Origin: Oceanospirillum sp048268485 | GTDB lineage: Bacteria; Pseudomonadota; Gammaproteobacteria; Pseudomonadales; Halomonadaceae | Reading direction: 5' to 3' | Length of the DNA: 64,000 nt | Assembly: GCA_048268485.1 (NCBI GenBank) | Contig: JBLWVL010000004.1 | Coordinates: 72,863 to 136,862 of the forward strand | Shown: one piece after another, positions 53,122-62,290 of the stretch | How the letters are laid out: every line of letters begins with the position of its first letter | Position numbering within the stretch: position 1 is the stretch's first letter | Notes under the pieces: model-generated | Told to the model about the DNA's origin: nothing | Databases searched by the model: none | What the model saw: only the letters and a program-made list of their open reading frames with translations | Program-made: the position numbers and the translations under genes

Positions 53122-53583
53122 TCATTTTAACTTCCGGCGTTCAGAAAAGAAGCGCTTCATCACCTGTTTACTTTTCCCGGCCAGCAAACCACCGGTAACC
53201 TTTACTTTATGGTTATACCAAGGCTGAGCAAATAAATTACAGATGCTCTCATTAACACCTGTTCTGGGTTCTGCGGCACCATAATACACATGCCGTATCC
53301 GGCTGTGGATAATCGCACCAGCACACATAGTGCAAGGCTCTAACGTCACGTAAAGATCGCAATCGATCAGCCGGTAATTATCCATCTGCCGGGCAGCATC
53401 CCGTAATGCCATAATCTCTGCATGAGCCGTTGGGTCACAGCCTGAAACCGGTTGATTCCAGCCTTTCCCCACAATCTCACCATCAAACACTACAACAGCC
53501 CCCACCGGAACTTCTCCTTCACTGGCAGCTTTTTGCGCCAGTTCCAGAGCTCTGTGCATAAAATACTCAGGTTTGTGGCTCAT
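53122..53583 (-). CDS. tadA: tRNA-specific adenosine deaminase
   Basis: Deaminates A34 to inosine in tRNA-Arg(ACG), allowing reading of CGN codons. 153 residues with the cytidine-deaminase zinc site HAEIMAL and PCTMCAGAI, GRV-like RIRHVYYGAAEPRTG, and a C-terminal basic tail KQVMKRFFSERRK. The ATG at 53583 gives MSHKPEYFMHRALELAQKA, the normal start. Confidence 0.97.
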   Translation of the reverse strand: MSHKPEYFMHRALELAQKAASEGEVPVGAVVVFDGEIVGKGWNQPVSGCDPTAHAEIMALRDAARQMDNYRLIDCDLYVTLEPCTMCAGAIIHSRIRHVYYGAAEPRTGVNESICNLFAQPWYNHKVKVTGGLLAGKSKQVMKRFFSERRKLK

Positions 53584-53765
53584 CGCTTATATCCTAAATA
53601 AGGTTATTCCTGCCGCGCTTATGATAATCTCTTTTCCTATTATCATCACAGCAACACTACTCAAACCCTTATCACAAATACAGCCGCCACATGAGGTGTC
53701 GGCCAGCCGGAACTGTAAACTGAGTTTATTCAGAACCGGAATAGACTGCCGGAGGTGCTTAATTT

Positions 53766-54590
53766 ATGTTTTTCACAACCCAGCCCGATATCAGAGCGAT
53801 CTGTTCAGTGCTGATACTTAGCCTATTAGTCCTTATGCCTCACACTCAGGCAGAGGCTGCCCCCATCCGCTTTCTGGTAGGCTATCCAACAGAAGCTTCA
53901 GCTCCCTACTACCTGGATTCAGGCACTGAAATTCCAGCCAATAACCCAGGCTACAGTGTTGAGGTGATGCAGGAAGTCGGAAAGCGGATAAAAGAGGTTC
54001 GTTTTCAGCTGGTTCGCTGCGAATTCAATCAATGCCTGGAACAGGTAAAAACAGGCAAACTCGATGGCCTGTTTAACGTCCCTTACCGCGAACATTGGCT
54101 CTTTACTGGTAAATACCCTTTTACCAAAGCAAAAGTTGACCCGCGACAAAAGCTCTATGGGGAAGAATATGCCCTGTATCGTGTCAAAGACGACCGCAAA
54201 ATAACAACTGATGGCGATCGTATTTATGGGCTCAAAAACCGGGGAGTAGCCGTTAAAAACCATAGCCCGATCATCCCTCTTCTGGAAACACACAATTATC
54301 CGGTACAGAGTTACGCAACGACCACAGAAGCTCTGCAGGCCCTGTTGCGAAGAGAAGTGCCTGCCAGCGTTCTTGTTGTCAGTCATGTGGAAGCCTTGGC
54401 CCGGATGCACCCGGAGCTTTCCGATCTGATCAGCCGGGCAGAATACAGCCTTCATGAAGAAGATTACTACCTGATGCTTAGCCGCCAGTTCTACGCCAAA
54501 AAACCCTGGCTGGCAGAAAAAATTTGGGTAGAGCAAACTAAAGTTCAGCAGGAGCTGGGCGAAAAACTGGCGAATAAATATATTCGATAA
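53766..54590 (+). CDS. Periplasmic substrate-binding protein (SBP_bac_3-like)
   Basis: A 274-residue exported protein: signal peptide about 1-30 (SVLILSLLVLMPHTQAEA), then an amino-acid-type binding fold with IRFLVGYPTEASAPYY, GYSVEVMQEVGKRI, CLEQVKTGKLDGLFNVPYRE, and TTTEALQALLRREVPASVLV. No permease or ATPase gene is adjacent, so it may be an orphan binding or sensor protein and not part of an ABC importer. GGAGG is 10 nt before the ATG. A stem-loop follows, separating it from the M20 gene. Confidence 0.82.
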   Translation: MFFTTQPDIRAICSVLILSLLVLMPHTQAEAAPIRFLVGYPTEASAPYYLDSGTEIPANNPGYSVEVMQEVGKRIKEVRFQLVRCEFNQCLEQVKTGKLDGLFNVPYREHWLFTGKYPFTKAKVDPRQKLYGEEYALYRVKDDRKITTDGDRIYGLKNRGVAVKNHSPIIPLLETHNYPVQSYATTTEALQALLRREVPASVLVVSHVEALARMHPELSDLISRAEYSLHEEDYYLMLSRQFYAKKPWLAEKIWVEQTKVQQELGEKLANKYIR

Positions 54591-54602
54591 CCTGATGTAA
54601 CC

Positions 54603-54636
54603 TGCCAAAAAGCACCTTACCCGGAGCTTTTTGGCA
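54603..54636 (+). terminator. Stem-loop after the substrate-binding protein gene
   Basis: TGCCAAAAAGC (54603-54613) and GCTTTTTGGCA (54626-54636), 12-nt loop. The T run lies inside the stem and none follows, so termination strength is unclear. Confidence 0.5.
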
Positions 54637-54774
54637 ACAAGGCCGACAACCCCTTTTCGCTGAAGGCTATCTGCACGTCAGCCCGGGTTTATAGTAAAGA
54701 CAGCACTTGCTTAATCCTATTGTGTGACTAGGTTTATAGAGGTAAAACTTTCCTTATCGATCAGGAGGATCTCT

Positions 54775-55995
54775 GTGAGCGATATCAACAGCACTCAAAG
54801 TCAGCAAGACCTACATTCGAAGAACGATAGTAATTTATGGTCAGATATCATCTGGCAAGCGACTCAACTGCGTCATCAGCTACATCAGCAGCCAGAGCTG
54901 ACCTGGCAGGAAAAAGAGACCGCTCAAACCATAAGAAAGTATCTCGACCAACTGGGTATAAAGTGGCGGGAATATGAAAGTGTCGGTACTCTGGCGACAC
55001 TGGCACCCAATGCCAACGGCCCCCATATTGCCCTCCGGGGGGATATCGATGCCCTTCCTATCCATGAAGAAGCCCAGGTCAGCTTTGCCTCCCAAACCTC
55101 AGGTTGCATGCACGCCTGCGGGCATGACGGGCATACCGCCGCACTCTGGGCAACAGCCGCCTGGCTAAAAGCCCATGAAGATCAGCTTCCGGGACCAGTC
55201 ACCCTGATTTTCCAACCGGCAGAAGAAGGTGGGCATGGTGCAAAAGCCCTGATTGATGCCGGTGCCCTCGAGGGAATTGACCGGATTTACGGTTGGCATA
55301 ACTGGCCTGCTATTCCCTATGGACAAGCTATTTGTCCGGATGGAACCGTGATGGCGGGTAACGGTACCTTCCATATCCGTGTAAAAGGCAAGGGAGGTCA
55401 TGCCAGCCAACCCGAACTCTGCCGGGACCCCATACTCGCTGGCTCCGCCATGGTGATCAACCTGCAACAAATTATTAGCCGTAGAGTCGCGCCTCAAGGT
55501 GCCGCCGTCGTCAGTGTTTGCTCCTTTAAGGCGGAAAGCGCCGCAACCGTCATCCCGGAAAATGCCCTAATTGAAGGCAGCATACGCCTCTCATCTCCGG
55601 AACAGCGACAACCGATAAACACTTTAATCAAGCAGATCTGCCAGGACACTGCACGCACCTACGGCGTTGAAGCAGAGGTGGAAATCAGGCCACGATATGA
55701 AGCCACCGTGAACGATACCCAAGCCGCTGAGGCCTTTCGGGTCGCCCTCAAGGAACAGCTCGGCGATAGTTGGCAAAGTAATACACCGGTTCCTATTATG
55801 GCCTCAGAAGACTTCAGCTACTACCTGCAGCAAATTCCCGGTGCATTTGCGCTGATCGGCATGGCGGAACAGGAGAATTACACAGCCCCCTGCCATAGCC
55901 CGCACTATCAGTTTAATGATCGGCTACTACCACAAGTGGTCTCTGTTTTTGCCCGATTAGTGGGCGCACCTCAGCCCAAAACAGAGCATATTTAA
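54775..55995 (+). CDS. M20 family amidohydrolase (N-acyl amino acid deacylase type)
   Basis: Zinc-dependent amidohydrolase of 406 residues. Motifs: IALRGDIDALPIHEEAQ, MHACGHDGHTAALW (metal His/Asp region), FQPAEEGGHGAKALIDAG (catalytic Glu pair), GWHNWPAIPYGQ, a dimerisation lid, and ASEDFSYYLQQIPGAFALIG. Closest in style to HipO/AbgB-like aminoacylases. The start is GTG 54775, preceded by a perfect AGGAGG 7 nt upstream; the longer frame has none. By position next to EctB/DoeD-like, M24 and ALDH genes it may deacetylate N-acetyl-diaminobutyrate; inference only. Confidence 0.88.
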   Translation: MSDINSTQSQQDLHSKNDSNLWSDIIWQATQLRHQLHQQPELTWQEKETAQTIRKYLDQLGIKWREYESVGTLATLAPNANGPHIALRGDIDALPIHEEAQVSFASQTSGCMHACGHDGHTAALWATAAWLKAHEDQLPGPVTLIFQPAEEGGHGAKALIDAGALEGIDRIYGWHNWPAIPYGQAICPDGTVMAGNGTFHIRVKGKGGHASQPELCRDPILAGSAMVINLQQIISRRVAPQGAAVVSVCSFKAESAATVIPENALIEGSIRLSSPEQRQPINTLIKQICQDTARTYGVEAEVEIRPRYEATVNDTQAAEAFRVALKEQLGDSWQSNTPVPIMASEDFSYYLQQIPGAFALIGMAEQENYTAPCHSPHYQFNDRLLPQVVSVFARLVGAPQPKTEHI

Positions 55996-56290
55996 TGATT
56001 AATTTCATTAGCTTGCAGGATCGCCTTATCTCTCCTACGTTGAAAGCAGATCTTTTAAAAACCCACGTTTGACTGCCACTCCAAAATTTTTGTTTTGCAG
56101 AGTATAAGCGGAACAAACGGAGGTTTTTTTCAGCCTGAACTCTGATTCAGGCAGGGTCTGTTCATCATTTTGGTCAGTTCCTCCAGAGCCTATCTGGCGA
56201 ACTGGCTGCATTTAAAAATACCGAGCTGCCGCAAGGGCAGTATCTGCACGCTGGGCGATACCTCTGTATCCGCTCAGTTTGGGAGGGGTT
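55996..56290 (+). other. Leader region upstream of the diaminobutyrate aminotransferase-like gene
   Basis: A 295-bp gap with possible RNA structure: GCCTGAA/TTCAGGC (56133-56139 with 56146-56152) and CTGCC-GCAAG-GGCAG (56226-56240), the latter 50 nt before the start. No known riboswitch consensus was recognised. Confidence 0.35.
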
Positions 56291-57544
56291 ATGGAAATTT
56301 TTGAGCAATGGGAATCTGAAATCCGGGGCTACTCCCGGGCCTATCCAACCGTATTTGCATCGGCGTCTAATGCTCGACAGACCGATGAGTCAGGCAAAAG
56401 CTATATCGACTTCTTCGCTGGAGCAGGCGTTCTGAACTTCGGTCACAACAACCCGCATATGAAGCAGGCGATCATCGACTTTATTCAGGCCGATGGTGTA
56501 GCCCATAGCCTTGATATGAGCACAACGGTTAAGCGAAGCTTTATCAGCGCATTTGCCGAAACCATTCTGAAACCCCGCAACATGAATTACAAAATGCAGT
56601 TTATGGGCCCCACCGGCACCAACGCTGTGGAAGCTGCGCTAAAACTGGCACGCAGAGTCACAGGCAGGCAAAGCATTGTCGCCTTCAGTCAGGGCTTCCA
56701 TGGTATGACCCTGGGCTCATTGGCCTGCACTGCCAATCAATACTTCCGTAATGCTGCAGGTGTGCCTTTGGGCCATGTTCAGCATGCTCCCTTTGAAAGC
56801 AATGTTGGCGGTGGGCTTGAGGGTCTGACTACCCTACGGGCCAGTTATGAAAACAGCAGTAGCGGCCTGGAGCCACCGGCCGCTTTTATTGTTGAAACCA
56901 TACAGGCCGAAGGTGGAGTTAACGTTGCCAGCGAGTCCTGGCTGATGGCACTGCAAAATCTGGCAAAAGATCTGGGTGCGCTACTCATTATTGATGAAAT
57001 TCAAGTGGGATGTGGTCGCACTGGCAGCTATTTCAGCTTCGATAAAATGGGGCTTGATCCGGATATTATCTGCCTGGCAAAAGGGATTGGCGGATTTGGC
57101 ACGCCACTGGCGATGAACCTGGTAAAACCTGAGCACGATGCTCACTGGCAACCAGGGGAGCATACCGGCACCTTCCGCGGGCAAGGCTTCTCTTTTGTGG
57201 CAGGCCGCGAAGCACTTCGCTATTTCGAAGATGATGCCCTAATGGCACTAACACTGGAAAGAGGGGCTATGATTTCGGATCGAATGACCGCTCTGGCAGC
57301 CCAATACCCTAACGTCACGGCCCGTGGTAAAGGCATGATCCAGGCGCTGGACATCCAGAATGGCGCTAACTCAAAAGCGATCGCCCGTGAATGTTTCGAC
57401 AAAGGTTTACTGGTAGGCCCTTGTGGCATTGATGGCCAGGTTATCAAACTGATCCCCCCTTTAACGATTCCCGATAATGATCTGGAAGAAGGGTTACAGA
57501 TACTCGAACGCGCAGTAAAAACGGTTATGGAGGCACGCCAATGA
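56291..57544 (+). CDS. Diaminobutyrate aminotransferase-like class III enzyme (EctB/DoeD type)
   Basis: PLP-dependent class III aminotransferase of 417 residues, strikingly like EctB: ESEIRGYSRAYPTVFASASNA, YIDFFAGAGVLNFGHNNPHMKQA, FMGPTGTNAVEAALKLAR, IIDEIQVGCGRTG and the PLP lysine in CLAKGIGGFG. It should interconvert L-2,4-diaminobutyrate and aspartate semialdehyde. No ectA or ectC is nearby, so a catabolic (DoeD-like) role is more likely. The start is ATG 56291 with GGGAGG 4 nt upstream. Overlaps the M24 gene by ATGA. Confidence 0.88.
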   Translation: MEIFEQWESEIRGYSRAYPTVFASASNARQTDESGKSYIDFFAGAGVLNFGHNNPHMKQAIIDFIQADGVAHSLDMSTTVKRSFISAFAETILKPRNMNYKMQFMGPTGTNAVEAALKLARRVTGRQSIVAFSQGFHGMTLGSLACTANQYFRNAAGVPLGHVQHAPFESNVGGGLEGLTTLRASYENSSSGLEPPAAFIVETIQAEGGVNVASESWLMALQNLAKDLGALLIIDEIQVGCGRTGSYFSFDKMGLDPDIICLAKGIGGFGTPLAMNLVKPEHDAHWQPGEHTGTFRGQGFSFVAGREALRYFEDDALMALTLERGAMISDRMTALAAQYPNVTARGKGMIQALDIQNGANSKAIARECFDKGLLVGPCGIDGQVIKLIPPLTIPDNDLEEGLQILERAVKTVMEARQ

Positions 57545-58863
57545 AGCAACGGGATGATATGACCTTTCCATTCGCAGAGTATGAGCGACGTCTGAACGAC
57601 CTCCGCCAACGAATGAAAGAGCGTCTTCTGGATGCGGTGATCATCACCGACCCCGAAAATCTGATGTACCTGACAGACTATCAAACCACCGGATACTCCT
57701 ATTTCCAGGCACTGGTAGTCCCCCAGGATGATGAGCCCTTTATGATTACTCGCATGATGGAGGCCTCTAACATACACGCCCGTACCTGGGTAGAGAAAAC
57801 CCGTCCTTACCCGGATACTGGCGATGCGATTCAGATGCTGATTGAGTCTCTGAGAGAGTTTGGCTTATCGGATAAAATATTGGGGTATGAGCGCAACAGC
57901 TATTTCTTCCCGGCATACCATCAGGACTACCTGCATACCGCCTTCACTGATGGTCGCCTAATGGACTGCTTTGGCATTGTGGAAGAAGGGCGTGCCTGCA
58001 AGTCAGAAGTAGAATTAGAGATTATGCGGATCGCCGCAAAAGCCACCGTCGCAGGGATGCGGGCAGGCTTTGATGCCGTATACCCAGGTGTGACAGAAAA
58101 CGAGATAGGAGCGGCTATTAGTGAAGCGATGTTCCGTGCCGGAGGGGAGCCGCCAGCAGTCATGCCCTACGTCACTTCTGGCCCCCGATCCATGATCGGC
58201 CACGCAACCTGGGAAGGACGCAAAGTTCAGCCCGGCGAGCATGTATTTCTGGAGGTTGCAGGCTGCTATCGGCGCTACCACACCGCGATGATGCGTACCG
58301 TGGTCTGCGGAGAGCTGGGCGACTCCATGTACAAAGCCCAGGAAACCATGAAGCACGCCCTCAAGCAGGTTCGCGCTGAACTTCGCCCCGGCATGACCGT
58401 CTCCGATGCAGACAATCTGGTACGCACAATCATCACAGAAAATGATGTAGGTGCCCGCCTGATCACCCGTTCCGGCTACTCCATCGGCATCGCATTTCCA
58501 CCCAGCTGGGATGAGGGCTATATCATCAGTCTGAAGCAAGGCGACAGCACCATACTAAAGCCAGGCATGACCTTCCATATTATCCCCTGGATGTGGGGTG
58601 TTGATGGCGATAAAACCTGCGGTATCTCAGACACTATCTATATCACCGATACAGGTTGCGCTTCTTTCTTCGAGGGTATGGAGGAGGACTTTATCGTTAA
58701 ACCTGAAACAGAGATTAAGGATGTCATCCCGAGTACATTTCCCACCGAAAACGCTCAGGAAACTGTACAGGCCCTGAAGAAAAACAAGCACACAAAATCG
58801 GGAAAAGCAGCGAGCAAAGAGAAACACCCTACTAAATCCAAAGCCACTAAGAAAACGTCCTGA
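57541..58863 (+). CDS. M24 family hydrolase (ectoine hydrolase DoeA/EutD-like)
   Basis: A 440-residue protein with creatinase N-terminal and M24 domains (AEYERRLNDLRQRMKERLLDAVIITDPENLMYLTDY; GRACKSEVELEIMRIAAKAT; GPRSMIGHATWEGRKVQPGEH). At about residues 236-251 the two metal-binding Asp of prolidases are replaced by Glu and Ala (VFLEVAGCYRRYHTAMMRT), as in ectoine hydrolase/creatinase-type enzymes that act on small cyclic or guanidino substrates. With the neighbouring EctB/DoeD-like enzyme, ectoine ring opening is the likely job. The last 40 residues are a lysine-rich tail (KKNKHTKSGKAASKEK...), not part of the fold. Confidence 0.85.
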   Translation: MKQRDDMTFPFAEYERRLNDLRQRMKERLLDAVIITDPENLMYLTDYQTTGYSYFQALVVPQDDEPFMITRMMEASNIHARTWVEKTRPYPDTGDAIQMLIESLREFGLSDKILGYERNSYFFPAYHQDYLHTAFTDGRLMDCFGIVEEGRACKSEVELEIMRIAAKATVAGMRAGFDAVYPGVTENEIGAAISEAMFRAGGEPPAVMPYVTSGPRSMIGHATWEGRKVQPGEHVFLEVAGCYRRYHTAMMRTVVCGELGDSMYKAQETMKHALKQVRAELRPGMTVSDADNLVRTIITENDVGARLITRSGYSIGIAFPPSWDEGYIISLKQGDSTILKPGMTFHIIPWMWGVDGDKTCGISDTIYITDTGCASFFEGMEEDFIVKPETEIKDVIPSTFPTENAQETVQALKKNKHTKSGKAASKEKHPTKSKATKKTS

Positions 58864-58901
58864 GCGCAGCCAAACGCCTGACCGATAACAAGGAGCCTGA
58901 T

Positions 58902-60272
58902 ATGTTATCCGTAATCAATCCGACAACCGGACAGATACTTTATGAAAAGCCATCTCTGGACAAGGCTGGAATGGAGCAACGCATAGAGGCCTCTTACGAG
59001 GCCTGGCTGAATTGGCGTAAATTCAGTTTTACCGACAGGGCTTCCGTACTGACCCGTGTTGCCCGAATCATGCGCGAAAGTGTTGATATGCTGGCGATGC
59101 CCATGACCGAAGAGATGGGAAAACCTATTAAAGAAGCAAGGGCTGAAGTCATCAAAGCGGCTTGGTGCGCTGAGCATTACGCCGAGCACGCCGAAGAGTA
59201 TCTCAGCCCTAAAACACTGCCATCCGATGCCAGCCACAGTTATGTGCAGCATCTTCCCATAGGTCCGGTTTTAGGAGTCCTGCCCTGGAACGCCCCTTTC
59301 TGGTTGGCATTTCGCTTTTGCGCCCCGACACTGATGGCCGGCAATACCTGCCTGATGAAGCATGATCCCCACGTACCCGGTTGTGCCGAGGCAATTGCCG
59401 GCCTGTTTAAGCAAGCAGGTATTCCGGACAACATTATGCTAAACCTCCCGTTACAAACACCTGAGGTAGAAGCAGCAATCCGACATCCCCGGGTTCAGGC
59501 TGTCTCCTTCACGGGGTCCGGTAAAGCGGGAGGCATCGTCGCATCCATCGCTGCCTCAGAAATTAAACCCTCCGTTCTTGAGTTAGGCGGCTCTGACCCG
59601 GCAATTGTACTGGCGGATGCTGACCTGGACGCCGCAGCCGATGCCATTACTCTGTCACGGACGATCAATGCCGGTCAGTCCTGCATTGCAGCTAAACGCA
59701 TCATTGTCGAAGACACTGTCTACGATAGTTTTGTTGATAAGCTAAAGCTGCGCTTAGAAAAGCTGAAAATGGGGGACCCAAAAGAGGAAAGTACAGATAT
59801 AGGTCCCATCGCCCGGCAGGACCTGAGAGACAATCTTGATCGGCAGGTGCAGCAAACTATTGACGCAGGCGGCCGCTGCCTGCTTGGTGGTAAGATTCCT
59901 GAACGGGATGGTTTTTTCTATCCCGTTACTCTGTTGGTGGATGTCACCAATGAGATGCTGGCCTGCCGTGAAGAAACATTTGGTCCTATCGCCGTAGTCA
60001 TAAAAGCCACTGATGCCGGTGAAGCAATCAATATCGCCAACGATACCGAGTATGGCTTAGCAGCGTCTATATGGACCAATACTGAAAGAGGCGAAACAAT
60101 GGCACGGGAAATCATGGCCGGCCAGGTTGTCGTTAACGGCATTGTAAAGACCGACCCCAGATTACCGAGTGGTGGCATAAAGCGCTCAGGCTTTGGTCGC
60201 GAGCTTGGCCCTCATGGCATAATGGAGTTCGTCAATACTCAGCAAGTCTGGGTTGGCCCTAAAACCGAGTGA
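58902..60272 (+). CDS. NAD(P)-dependent semialdehyde dehydrogenase (DoeC-like)
   Basis: Aldehyde dehydrogenase of 456 residues, short form like succinate-semialdehyde dehydrogenases of the Sad/YneI group. Visible: PIGPVLGVLPWNAPFWLAF, VSFTGSGKAGGIVA, catalytic Glu in LELGGSDPAIVLADADL, catalytic Cys in NAGQSCIAAKRIIV, and SGGIKRSGFGRELG near the end. In this operon it could oxidise aspartate semialdehyde to aspartate (the DoeC step). AAGGAG is 6 nt before the ATG. Terminator at 60374-60402. Confidence 0.92.
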   Translation: MLSVINPTTGQILYEKPSLDKAGMEQRIEASYEAWLNWRKFSFTDRASVLTRVARIMRESVDMLAMPMTEEMGKPIKEARAEVIKAAWCAEHYAEHAEEYLSPKTLPSDASHSYVQHLPIGPVLGVLPWNAPFWLAFRFCAPTLMAGNTCLMKHDPHVPGCAEAIAGLFKQAGIPDNIMLNLPLQTPEVEAAIRHPRVQAVSFTGSGKAGGIVASIAASEIKPSVLELGGSDPAIVLADADLDAAADAITLSRTINAGQSCIAAKRIIVEDTVYDSFVDKLKLRLEKLKMGDPKEESTDIGPIARQDLRDNLDRQVQQTIDAGGRCLLGGKIPERDGFFYPVTLLVDVTNEMLACREETFGPIAVVIKATDAGEAINIANDTEYGLAASIWTNTERGETMAREIMAGQVVVNGIVKTDPRLPSGGIKRSGFGRELGPHGIMEFVNTQQVWVGPKTE

Positions 60273-60584
60273 CTCTCAGTACCAGCAGGTTTTTATAAAT
60301 ACGCTTATCCCGGAGTCACAGACCAAACAAAAAAATGTCCCGAAAGGATTTAGCATTAAATCCTCTCCTTAACCCCGGCGGCTATTCTGCCGGGACTTTT
60401 TCAGCAGCGTAAGAACGAAAGTATCTTTGCGGCCCTTTTGATGAAATGCACCTGATAACAAGAAAAACACATTATACAATAGCCCTTATGCGACACATGC
60501 TGTAAGCTTCATCACCGCTTTGCGCGGTCCCCTGTATGCACCTTGTGCGCCTGCTTTTTTTATCTATTTAAGAGATCACCGGTT
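60273..60584 (+). other. Intergenic region between the ALDH gene and rhlE
   Basis: A 312-bp gap. It holds an 8-bp inverted repeat AGGATTTA-GCAT-TAAATCCT (60345-60364), the terminator at 60374-60402, and the AT-rich upstream region of rhlE (60410-60584), in which no confident promoter match or small gene was found. Confidence 0.4.
60374..60402 (+). terminator. Intrinsic terminator of the ectoine-type operon
   Basis: Stem CCCGGC/GCCGGG (60374-60379 with 60389-60394), then ACTTTTT. Confidence 0.8.
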
Positions 60585-62090
60585 ATGAGCTTTGCCGATC
60601 TGGGCCTTAGCGCCCCTATTCTTGCCGCCGTCAGCGAGCAGGGTTATGAAACTCCATCCCCGATTCAGGCACAAGCGATTCCGGCAGTAATCGCAGGCAA
60701 AGACGTGATGGCTGCGGCTCAAACTGGTACAGGTAAAACCGCAGGGTTCACCCTACCCCTGCTGGAGCGCCTGAGCAAAGGCCAACCAACCAAAAGCAAT
60801 CAGGTACGGGCACTGATTCTGACACCGACCAGAGAACTTGCCGCACAGGTCGGAGAAAGTGTATCTCTTTACAGTAAAGGCCTGCCTCTGCGCAGCAGCG
60901 TCGTATTTGGTGGGGTGAAAATTAACCCACAGATCGCACGGCTGAAACACGGCTGCGATATTCTGGTTGCAACGCCTGGTCGCTTGCTGGATCTTTACCA
61001 ACAGGGGGCTGTGCGCTTTAACCACCTTGAAGTGCTGGTGCTGGACGAAGCAGATCGTATGCTGGATATGGGTTTTATTCATGATATCCGTAAAATTCTG
61101 GCGGTACTTCCGGCAAAACGACAGAACCTGATGTTTTCAGCAACCTTCTCCGACGAGATCCGCAAGCTGGCAAAAGGTATTGTTCATCAACCGGTTGAAG
61201 TGTCAGTTGCGCCTGCAAACTCCACCGCACAAACGGTTAAACAGTGGATCAGTCCGGTCGATAAAAACCGTAAATCAGCCCTGCTTTCCCATCTGATAAA
61301 AAGTGAGAGCTGGCATCAGGTGTTGGTTTTCACCCGCACCAAGCATGGTGCGAATAAGCTGACCAAAGTGCTGGAAAAGAACGGCATTAGCGCCGCCGCG
61401 ATTCACGGGAATAAAAGCCAGGGTGCGAGAACCAAAGCACTGGCTGCTTTTAAAAGCGGTGAAATCAGTACGCTGGTTGCCACAGACATCGCAGCACGAG
61501 GGCTGGATATTGACCAGTTACCTCAGGTCGTCAATTTTGAACTGCCAAACGTGCCCGAAGACTACGTACACCGAATTGGTCGCACAGGCCGGGCCGGAGC
61601 TTCCGGACAAGCGGTATCCTTAGTCAGTGCCGATGAAACTAAACAGCTGAATGACATCGAACGCCTTATTCAGAAAAAACTCGAACGCCATACCGTTGCA
61701 GGGTTTGAACCCACAAATGACCTGGGGTCTTCGTCCCCTTCCAGTTCTCATAAACCAAGGCGCTCACGCCCTCAGGGTGAACATAAAGATGGTCAGCGTT
61801 CCGGTGAAAATGCCCGAGGCCATAAGCCTGCCGGTAAAAACCGCCGCCATACAGGTCAAGCTTCAGGTGAGAGCCGTGCAGACAGCCGGTCATCCGGCAC
61901 TCAGGACGCACGTCCGACCCCACGCAATAATACACCTGCAAAAAAAACATCAGCCCAGAGCAAGCCATCTTCACGCGGTAAGCTAAGCGTTAATCATTCG
62001 AGCTCAGGCAATACATCTGGCCAGTCTGAGAACAAACCCAAGCGCAGCTTCTCCGCTAACAAGCCGACTTCTCCTTGGGGCAACCGTTAA
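60585..62090 (+). CDS. rhlE: DEAD-box RNA helicase RhlE-like
   Basis: ATP-dependent RNA helicase of 501 residues. Motifs in order: Q motif (YETPSPIQAQAIP), I AAQTGTGKT (44-52), Ia PTRELA, Ib TPGR, II DEAD, III SAT, IV VLVFTRTK, V ATDIAARGLD, VI HRIGRTGRAG. From about residue 375 on the protein is a basic, Ser/Gly/Arg/Lys-rich disordered tail of about 125 residues, common in RhlE and used for RNA binding. The start is ATG 60585 (MSFADLGLSAPIL); upstream codons are not helicase-like. Confidence 0.95.
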   Translation: MSFADLGLSAPILAAVSEQGYETPSPIQAQAIPAVIAGKDVMAAAQTGTGKTAGFTLPLLERLSKGQPTKSNQVRALILTPTRELAAQVGESVSLYSKGLPLRSSVVFGGVKINPQIARLKHGCDILVATPGRLLDLYQQGAVRFNHLEVLVLDEADRMLDMGFIHDIRKILAVLPAKRQNLMFSATFSDEIRKLAKGIVHQPVEVSVAPANSTAQTVKQWISPVDKNRKSALLSHLIKSESWHQVLVFTRTKHGANKLTKVLEKNGISAAAIHGNKSQGARTKALAAFKSGEISTLVATDIAARGLDIDQLPQVVNFELPNVPEDYVHRIGRTGRAGASGQAVSLVSADETKQLNDIERLIQKKLERHTVAGFEPTNDLGSSSPSSSHKPRRSRPQGEHKDGQRSGENARGHKPAGKNRRHTGQASGESRADSRSSGTQDARPTPRNNTPAKKTSAQSKPSSRGKLSVNHSSSGNTSGQSENKPKRSFSANKPTSPWGNR

Positions 62091-62131
62091 TCCGGCAGAT
62101 CACACCTCAATACACACGGCTACCAACCTGA

Positions 62132-62159
62132 AAAAAATGCTCCTGATGGGGCATTTTTT
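62132..62159 (+). terminator. Intrinsic terminator of rhlE
   Basis: A7 - TGC/CC stem with GGxGCA - T6 (62153-62159); near-symmetric, could act on both strands. Confidence 0.8.
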
Positions 62160-62290
62160 CGTCTGGACTAAAAAAACCAACCGCTGAACAACCACTGGCG
62201 TCACACCCAATGACCGACCCAGGAAAAAAGTGATCGTTCTCTCTTATTATGGCGTAAGCTTTGAATATGCATCCAAATGAGGTAACCCAT

